Assembly (NCBI RefSeq): GCF_001435095.1
Contig: NZ_AZFC01000015.1
Coordinates: 197,864-261,863, forward strand
Direction: 5' to 3'
Source: Levilactobacillus spicheri DSM 15429
Lineage (GTDB): Bacteria; Bacillota; Bacilli; Lactobacillales; Lactobacillaceae
Length of the DNA: 64,000 nt
Below are positions 58,953 to 64,000 of the stretch, piece after piece. Both the position numbers and the translations under genes were made by a program. Under the pieces are notes generated by a model. The model searched no databases, was not told the origin of the DNA, and saw nothing but the letters and a program-made list of their open reading frames with translations. Position 1 is the first letter of the stretch; each line of letters begins with the position of its first letter.

Positions 58953-60224
58953 GTGAAAAGTTTTAAACGGTGGCTGGTTCGCGGCCTCGTCGGTCTTGCC
59001 GTGGTGGCGGGTCTTGTGCCCGTCTTACCCGCGCAAGCCGCCAGTGGGGTCACGAAGGTCCCGGCCCGCGCAGCCTACGTGATGGACGCCCAGAGTGGGC
59101 AGGTGCTTTACCAGCAGAACGCGAACAAACGGTACCCCATCGCCTCATTGAGCAAGCTGTTGACGGTCTACCTGACCGTCAAAGCCATCAACGACGGCAA
59201 AATCAACTGGGATGACCAGGTCCCCATCGACAGTGACCTGATCCGCCTGAGCCATAATTCGGTCTTTTCCTCGTTACGCATGAAAAGCAGTGATAAATTT
59301 ACCGTGCGGCAATTAGTGGAGGCCGCCATGGTCGCGTCGTCCAACAGTGCCGCTTCGGCCTTGGGGGACTACGTGGCGGGCAGTAACGCCGCCTTCATCC
59401 AGCTGATGAACCAGCAGTGTCAGGACTGGAACATCGACGCGCACTTCATCAGCTCGTCCGGGCTGGATAACTCCGACCTGAACAAGTACAATTACCGCTT
59501 GCCGGGGACCGGGGCCAAGGAAGAAAACCTGGTCTCGGCCAAGGCCATCTCCGTCGTGGCCCAACAACTCCTGAAGGCCGACCCGCAGATCGTCAAGACC
59601 TCCAGTCAGACCGAGTCGACGGTGAACGGCACCAAGATCTACAACGAAAACGGGTGCTTGCCGGGCCAAGCCAACTACGACAAGACCACCAACATCGACG
59701 GCTTGAAGACCGGCTACACGGAGAACGCGAAGCTGTGCTACACCGCAACCTTTACCGTTGACGGGGAGCGGATGATCGCCACGATTCTGGGGGGCGACAC
59801 CACGTTTACCGCGATGAATAAGCTGATCAAGCAGGTCAAGAAGCAGTATCAGCTGCAGGCGACGTCGCTGGCGACGCGGTCGGTCACGTTGGCCAACGGG
59901 GCGACCGTCCTGGCCACGCCGGAGACCACCCAGGTCGGGTCGTGGACCCAGAACCAGCAGGACGACCAGATCACCACCAGCTTCAAGACCCAGTTAACGG
60001 GTCAGGAGCTGCAGAACGGGGCGGTTCAGGCGGATGATCCGGTGGGCACGATGACCGTGACCGATCGTCAGACCGGCATCACCCAGCACGTGACCTACCG
60101 CGCCCAGAGCCCGGTCACGCTGTTCAGCAGTCACCAGACCTTCACGGCGCACCAGCGGACGGTTGATCCGGTGTTAAAACGATTGACCTTACAAACGGCG
60201 GTGTTTGCGCACCTGGCCGGTTAA
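58953..60224 (+). CDS. dacA: D-alanyl-D-alanine carboxypeptidase (PBP5 type)
   Basis: 423 residues from GTG 58953, ten bases after AAGGAG; the TTG at 58944 touches the ribosome site. The signal peptide ends PAQA-AS. Serine peptidase S11: SxxK as ASLSKLLT, SxN as SSNSAASAL, and KTG in GLKTGYTENAKLC. A C-terminal domain of about 100 residues follows (PBP5_C). It trims the terminal D-Ala from peptidoglycan stem peptides. A final HLAG tail with a short amphipathic helix could hold it to the membrane. A TATAAT at 58909-58914 is the likely -10. Confidence 0.93.
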   Translation: MKSFKRWLVRGLVGLAVVAGLVPVLPAQAASGVTKVPARAAYVMDAQSGQVLYQQNANKRYPIASLSKLLTVYLTVKAINDGKINWDDQVPIDSDLIRLSHNSVFSSLRMKSSDKFTVRQLVEAAMVASSNSAASALGDYVAGSNAAFIQLMNQQCQDWNIDAHFISSSGLDNSDLNKYNYRLPGTGAKEENLVSAKAISVVAQQLLKADPQIVKTSSQTESTVNGTKIYNENGCLPGQANYDKTTNIDGLKTGYTENAKLCYTATFTVDGERMIATILGGDTTFTAMNKLIKQVKKQYQLQATSLATRSVTLANGATVLATPETTQVGSWTQNQQDDQITTSFKTQLTGQELQNGAVQADDPVGTMTVTDRQTGITQHVTYRAQSPVTLFSSHQTFTAHQRTVDPVLKRLTLQTAVFAHLAG

Positions 60225-60242
60225 CTAATAGGCAACTAAATC

Positions 60243-60294
60243 AAAACAGGAAGCACCTTCTCGCGTTATTTTTCGAGAGGGTGCTTCCTGTTTT
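60243..60294. terminator. Terminator after dacA
   Basis: AAAACAGGAAGCACC pairs with its complement, extended by CTCG/CGAG, with flanking A and T tracts. The AAAACAGGAAG part is shared with the terminators at 15185 and 39040. Confidence 0.92.
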
Positions 60295-60364
60295 GGCGTT
60301 CAATCAGCTTTAATGTCCGTCTTAACTGGGCTCAATTTGTGGACCGAAATTGCCAGACCCCCTC

Positions 60365-61216
60365 CTATAGCCAAGCCAAGATATCCTGAAAGGCCTGGGC
60401 CGCCGCGCCTTCGCCGCCAACGGTGAACCCGTGGTGGGAGTTGGGGTAGCGGTGGGTCGTGACGGCCACGTTGGCGGCGACCAGAAGCTGACCGAACCGT
60501 TCGGCCTCGGCCATCAGGGTGTCGTGGTCGGCGGTCAGGATGAAGGTCCGGGGGAAGTTCTGGAGGTCCGCCGGTTGGGCGGTGACCGGGGAAATCAGGG
60601 GGTTGCCCGTTTCACCGTCGGGGCGGTAGAAGGCGTTGAACTGCTGGGCCAGTTTGGCCGAGATGTGGTCGGCGGCCCCGGCGGGATAGGATTTCTCCCG
60701 GGGGTCGGTGTCCAGATCCAGGGCCGGGTAATCCAGGATGACCTGCTGGACCAGCGGTTTGTCCTGCCGGCGAGCTAGGAGCTGGGTCCCAATCGCCAGG
60801 TTGCCCCCGGCGCTATGGCCGATCAGCGTGGGCCAGCCCAACTGGTCGTGGTACCGCTGGGTCAGAAATTGGACGACCTCGTACGTGGCCTGCAGCGGGA
60901 CCGGGAAGGGGTGTTCCGGCGCCAACGGGTAGTCGACGTCGAACACGGTCAGGTTCGCGGCCAGACACAGGCGTTTGCAGAAGAGGGTGTCGCGGTCGTT
61001 GTGGGGGAAGATGAACCCGCTGCCGTGGAGGTTGATGACCATGCCGGTCGCGGTGTGAAAGTGGGGGTACTGCGCGTAAACGGGGATGGTGCCGGCGCTG
61101 GTCGGGACCATCAGGGTGCGCGTCAGCACGCTACTGAGGTCGGCGGCGGTCACCGGAGCGGTCTTGGCGGCTTGTTGGGCCCGTAATTGCTGGGCAAGTT
61201 GGTGAGCTGATTCCAT
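60365..61216 (-). CDS. Alpha/beta hydrolase, hormone-sensitive lipase (HSL) family
   Basis: 283 residues from ATG 61216, nine bases after AAGGAG; the ATG at 61222 is only three bases away. Esterase/lipase of the class IV (HSL) type: INLHGSGFIF is the oxyanion H-G-S/G-G, GHSAGGN the nucleophile Ser, and DHDTLMAEAE and HHGF supply Asp and His. There is no signal peptide, so it acts inside the cell on short-chain esters. AEHPFPVPLQATYE is a conserved part of this class. Monocistronic. Confidence 0.9.
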   Translation of the reverse strand: MESAHQLAQQLRAQQAAKTAPVTAADLSSVLTRTLMVPTSAGTIPVYAQYPHFHTATGMVINLHGSGFIFPHNDRDTLFCKRLCLAANLTVFDVDYPLAPEHPFPVPLQATYEVVQFLTQRYHDQLGWPTLIGHSAGGNLAIGTQLLARRQDKPLVQQVILDYPALDLDTDPREKSYPAGAADHISAKLAQQFNAFYRPDGETGNPLISPVTAQPADLQNFPRTFILTADHDTLMAEAERFGQLLVAANVAVTTHRYPNSHHGFTVGGEGAAAQAFQDILAWL

Positions 61217-61311
61217 AAACATCGTCTCCTTGGGGACGCTGCGGGCAGCGTCGACTGAATATGGTTATCGTACCGCAGATGGGTCGGCCAACGCAATTTT
61301 AGGCAAACGAA

Positions 61312-61340
61312 AAGGGCTTGGGCGCTGGGCCCAAACCCTG
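61312..61340 (-). terminator. Terminator after the 30-residue peptide gene
   Basis: On the minus strand GGGTTTGGGC pairs with GCCCAAGCCC (one G-U) across CCAGC, followed by a T-run. Confidence 0.82.
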
Positions 61341-61348
61341 TAGTTAAC

Positions 61349-61441
61349 TTAGTGCCGGAACATAAAGATTCCCCGAATAATTTCGCCGCCAATCAAAACT
61401 AGCATGGCGGACCAGGTGATAATCGTTGCAGTGTCTCCCAT
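61349..61441 (-). CDS. Small membrane peptide, 30 residues
   Basis: ATG 61441 is eight bases after GGAGG. The product has one hydrophobic helix (TIITWSAMLVLIGGEIIRGI) and ends FMFRH. A promoter 38 bases upstream and a terminator 9 bases downstream make it a complete transcription unit. The size and build resemble holin-like or type I toxin peptides, but I do not see the exact motif of a known family, and no antisense RNA is obvious. It is too short for many gene finders. Confidence 0.72.
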   Translation of the reverse strand: MGDTATIITWSAMLVLIGGEIIRGIFMFRH

Positions 61442-61478
61442 TTGAACGGCCTCCCTCGTGAACATTCTAACTAACTTC

Positions 61479-61507
61479 ATTGTACGGCGAAGCCCGCTAT
61501 AACGCAA
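61479..61507 (-). promoter_or_regulatory. Promoter of the small peptide gene
   Basis: On the minus strand, TTGCGT and TACAAT are 17 bases apart. TGTAAGCGGTTCCT, a weak cre-like match, lies immediately upstream (about 61507-61522). Confidence 0.75.
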
Positions 61508-61569
61508 TAGGAACCGCTTACAAATATATTTATAAAAACGCACCGTGCTCATTCATAGTGGTAGCTGGC

Positions 61570-61589
61570 GATGGCTTCCGCTCAGCTGG
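61570..61589 (-). repeat. Intergenic repeat, family A, reversed copy
   Basis: The minus strand reads CCAGCTGAGCGGAAGCCATC, one base from the consensus at 30022. Confidence 0.6.
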
Positions 61590-61673
61590 ATCGTGACGAT
61601 GTGCCACCAGCCGTTCGACAACTAACAACGCGCCTGAGACGGCTATCCCAAGCGCGTGATTCTATCGTCAGTG

Positions 61674-62534
61674 TCACGAATTGGTCACGTTCACCAGCGC
61701 GGCGAAGGTCGCGGTGGTCATGCCCGGGGTGATTCGGAGCCGGGCCAGGTTGTAGCGGCCCTGCTTCAGCTGGGCCACGCCCTCTTGAGTGGTCAGGGCC
61801 AGCTGATACCCGGCGGCCTTGGCCAACTTGCGGGTGGTCGCGTTGGCCCGCCCGGCCGGATAACACAACAGCCGGGTGTTTTGGTCCAGGTGATGGTCCA
61901 ACCAGCGTTTCGAGGCGACCAACTCCTGGCGCTGCTGCGCCGCCGTCAGGGCGTTGAGGTCGAGGTGCTGGACCGTGTGACTGGCGAAGTCGACGGTCCC
62001 GGTCCGGCGCATGGCCCGCATCTCCGCGAGACTCAGGTGATTGGCCTTATGGGTGAAGCCGGTGATGACATTGATGGTGGCGTGCAGGTGTGTTTCCTTG
62101 AGGATCGGTAGGGCGCGCGTAAGGTTGTCCCGGTAGGCGTCGTCCAGGGTAATCCAGACCACCTTCTTCTGGGGCACCGTGTTGGTGGTCAGCGCTCGAA
62201 TGGCCTCCTGGGTGGTCAGGGTCCGGTAGTGGTGGCGCTTCAGGTAGACCATCTCCCGGCGAAATTGGGCCGCGGGGACCCGCAACTGATTGCCGTGCGA
62301 GATGCTGTGGTACATCAGGATCGGTAACTTGAGCGGGTGCTTGAGTGTCTGCCAGGTCGTGGCCCGGGTCCGCGTCACGGTGGCCGATGAGGCCGTGGCG
62401 GCGTGGGTCCCCCGCGTGGTTTCCGTGGTGGTGGCCGGTGCGGTGCGCGTCACGGCTTGTCGCCACGCGACCGCGCCCCCAATCAAGGCGATCAGCAGGA
62501 GGCTGCCGCCCCAGATTTTCCAATTATGTCGCAT
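61674..62534 (-). CDS. Membrane-anchored polysaccharide deacetylase
   Basis: 286 residues. N-terminal signal anchor (WGGSLLLIALIGGAVAW, residues 8-24), a Thr/Ala-rich linker to about residue 65, then a NodB domain. WITLDDAYRDN gives the catalytic and metal Asp (usual T-F-D-D), DFASHTVQHLDL the metal HxxxH, LLCYPAGRANATT the R/P loop. The domain has the LPILMYHS start of the PgaB/IcaB-like branch. It removes acetyl groups from wall or capsule polysaccharide outside the cell. GGGGGAA precedes ATG 62534. Confidence 0.9.
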   Translation of the reverse strand: MRHNWKIWGGSLLLIALIGGAVAWRQAVTRTAPATTTETTRGTHAATASSATVTRTRATTWQTLKHPLKLPILMYHSISHGNQLRVPAAQFRREMVYLKRHHYRTLTTQEAIRALTTNTVPQKKVVWITLDDAYRDNLTRALPILKETHLHATINVITGFTHKANHLSLAEMRAMRRTGTVDFASHTVQHLDLNALTAAQQRQELVASKRWLDHHLDQNTRLLCYPAGRANATTRKLAKAAGYQLALTTQEGVAQLKQGRYNLARLRITPGMTTATFAALVNVTNS

Positions 62535-62764
62535 GTGAATTCCCCCAAAATCACGAATTGATTCAGCTACTTCTTAGTATAGGGGCAACAGTTTAAAATG
62601 CCATTAATCGCCAGTCGCAGGGAGCAGTTGGGATGGTTACATAATTTAATGAAAACTATCGTAGTTATTCATAAAAAGTGATGTGTGTTCAAGGCCATGA
62701 GGGGGTGCTATACTAAAATCACATAATGAATGCGCTAACATTAACTTGAAAAGGGGTCTTGACG

Positions 62765-63268
62765 ATGGCACCAGCAGAACAGGTGGAACAGTCATTAGAC
62801 AAGATGGGCATTTCTTACCAAATCGTGCACCATCCGGTGGCCACCACCACGGAAGAGGCCGACCATTACATCGAGGGCATCGCGGGCGTGCGAACGAAGA
62901 CCCTATTTTTGACGAACAAGAAAAAGACGGCCTGCTACCTACTGATCATGGACGATCACCAGCGCCTGGACTTTCACCGGTTCCAGGAGCTGACGGGGGC
63001 GAAGCGGCCCAAGATGGCGTCGGACGAGTTGCTGGCGGCCAAGCTGGGCTTGCAGCCGGGCATCGTGTCCATCTTTGGCCTGCTGAACAACGCGGACCAC
63101 GACGTGCAGGTCTACTTTGACCGGGCCATCATGGACGAGGCCCGCATGAGTTTCCACCCCAACATTAATACCAGCACGATCTTCGTTGCGACCTGGGACC
63201 TCTTGAAGTTCCTGCAGAACCTGGGGTACGACTACCAGATCTTAGACCTGGACGACGCGGAAGACTAA
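62765..63268 (+). CDS. ProX-type aminoacyl-tRNA deacylase (PrdX/YbaK family)
   Basis: 167 residues from ATG 62765, eight bases after AAGGGG. It hydrolyses mis-charged Ala-tRNA(Pro), acting as a free editing domain. HHPVATTTEEADHYI, GVRTKTLFLTNKKKT (with the catalytic Lys), RPKMASDELLAAKLGLQPG and SIFGLLNN match the prolyl-tRNA synthetase-associated domain family closely; MSFHPNINTSTI closes the fold. It is monocistronic and ends before a terminator. Confidence 0.92.
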   Translation: MAPAEQVEQSLDKMGISYQIVHHPVATTTEEADHYIEGIAGVRTKTLFLTNKKKTACYLLIMDDHQRLDFHRFQELTGAKRPKMASDELLAAKLGLQPGIVSIFGLLNNADHDVQVYFDRAIMDEARMSFHPNINTSTIFVATWDLLKFLQNLGYDYQILDLDDAED

Positions 63269-63311
63269 GGGATGCGGCGTCACTGAATACAGACTATCGT
63301 GAAGAAACCAA

Positions 63312-63357
63312 AAAAATGATCTGTGACCGGGCGGAAACCTAGGTCACGGGTCATTTT
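63312..63357. terminator. Terminator between convergent genes
   Basis: AAAATGATCTGTGACC pairs with GGTCACGGGTCATTTT (G-U pairs) across GGGCGGAAACCT. Confidence 0.85.
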
Positions 63358-63404
63358 GGGCGTTTAGCGAGAAATTTTAGAGGAATGCAAAGTGCCAGGC
63401 CGCC

Positions 63405-64000
63405 TTACTCCGCGTGGCGGGCCAGCTTACGGTAGTAGTCGATCGAGTCCGGGTCGAGGTGCAGCCGGTCGGTGGCCTCCTGGTCGCTGAGCCGGGGGTG
63501 CCGCCGCAGGTAGTGGACCAGGTAACCCTGATACAGCGTCGAGGGGCTGAGGCGAAAGCCCGCGGTGGCCTCGTTCGGCCGCAGGTACTTGTGCAGGCCG
63601 GGCAGCGTCAGGTGCGGGTCGGCCGCCGCGCGTTGCTTGAGGAACCAGTCGGGGGTCTGAAAGCGGGCCTGCAACGGGGTCACGAAGGCCCGCCATTCCT
63701 GGAGAAAGGCTTGTTCGTTGGCCGGCCAGTCCGCCGTTTGCAGTTGGGCGGTGTAGCCGGGCCGCAGGAAGACCTGGGCGGGGTCCCCGTGGGCCGTGAG
63801 CAGCAGGGTGGCCCGGGTGTACACGTGCAGGCGCTGGTCGGTCAGCAGGTCCGGCAGGTCGTCGACCCAGTGGAAGTTGACCGGACGGGATTCCGCGAGC
63901 GGCTTGCTTTTGAGGTCCAGCGTGGGCAGGTAGGGCGTCCAGCCGTGGGAGAAGAGGAACTTGAAGTAGACGTTGAGGTGGGACAGCACCTTGTTGTAGG
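63405..64000 (-). CDS. Hypothetical protein, possibly recombinase-like, 5' end outside the window
   Basis: The frame is open to the right edge (YNKVLSHLNVYFKF at the visible start), so about 198 residues of a longer protein are seen. LSHLNVYFKFLFSHGWTPYL and the following strands look weakly like the core of a XerC/D-type tyrosine recombinase-related protein, but no Arg-His-x-x-Arg or Tyr catalytic set is visible in this part. The end, LSPSTLYQGYLVHYLRRHPR and DSIDYYRKLARHAE, looks like a small DNA-binding helical domain. I do not claim a family. Confidence 0.5.
   Translation of the reverse strand, partial: YNKVLSHLNVYFKFLFSHGWTPYLPTLDLKSKPLAESRPVNFHWVDDLPDLLTDQRLHVYTRATLLLTAHGDPAQVFLRPGYTAQLQTADWPANEQAFLQEWRAFVTPLQARFQTPDWFLKQRAAADPHLTLPGLHKYLRPNEATAGFRLSPSTLYQGYLVHYLRRHPRLSDQEATDRLHLDPDSIDYYRKLARHAE

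Noticed and set aside
1..64000. CRISPR array, tRNA or rRNA genes
   Set aside because: No regularly spaced direct repeats and no tRNA or rRNA signature were seen by eye; a tRNA scan would settle the point.

Overview
The window looks like chromosomal DNA of a GC-rich member of the Lactobacillaceae, most like Levilactobacillus. The reasons are a class II (B12-dependent) ribonucleotide reductase, a WxL/DUF916 surface cluster, a C69 dipeptidase, a Met-type T-box, an XylT-like sugar symporter resembling the L. brevis protein, strong AGGAGG ribosome binding sites and many GTG/TTG starts. No rRNA, tRNA, CRISPR array, prophage or replication origin was seen. The species cannot be fixed from sequence reading alone.

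Layout. 0-4.5 kb: end of the B12-dependent reductase with its cobalamin adenosyltransferase, a nucleoside hydrolase and two tandem matrixin-type secreted proteases. 4.5-11.9 kb: an arylsulfotransferase-like lipoprotein, a degenerate AMP-binding protein behind a structured leader, glycerate kinase, two secreted papain-like cell-wall proteins (NlpC/P60 and C39-like) and a nicotinamidase. 12-16.6 kb: a PadR-HAAS-DUF4097 envelope operon, a Dus tRNA enzyme, flavodoxin and GNAT. 16.9-25.6 kb: an amino-acid permease, an unknown gene, a three-gene WxL cluster (small WxL, WxLIP, large lectin-WxL), GtrA and an M20 peptidase. 25.9-38.9 kb: catabolite-controlled alcohol dehydrogenase, an OpuC/EgtU-type ABC importer, a T-box-controlled methionine synthase, a phosphodiesterase, several regulators and redox enzymes, and a permease/ROK pair.

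39.7-44.3 kb is visibly AT-rich and stands out. It carries a tightly overlapping five-gene minus-strand operon (secreted protein, two six-helix permeases, ABC ATPase, membrane-anchored protein). A broken TnpB gene and the tail of another secreted protein lie next to it. This is the best candidate for an undescribed system; it resembles LanFEG-type peptide immunity/export but has no recognisable bacteriocin.

44.4-64 kb returns to GC-rich core content: MFS and P-type ATPase transporters, a HAD phosphatase, a small gene apparently starting at ATT, an XylT-like symporter with a CcpA site and a palindrome in its promoter, tandem small FPRWWH membrane proteins, PepD, Ogt, a CopY-CopB copper operon with a cop box, DacA, a HSL-type esterase, a 30-residue membrane peptide gene, a polysaccharide deacetylase and a ProX-type tRNA editing protein. 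Two families of short intergenic repeats recur across the window.
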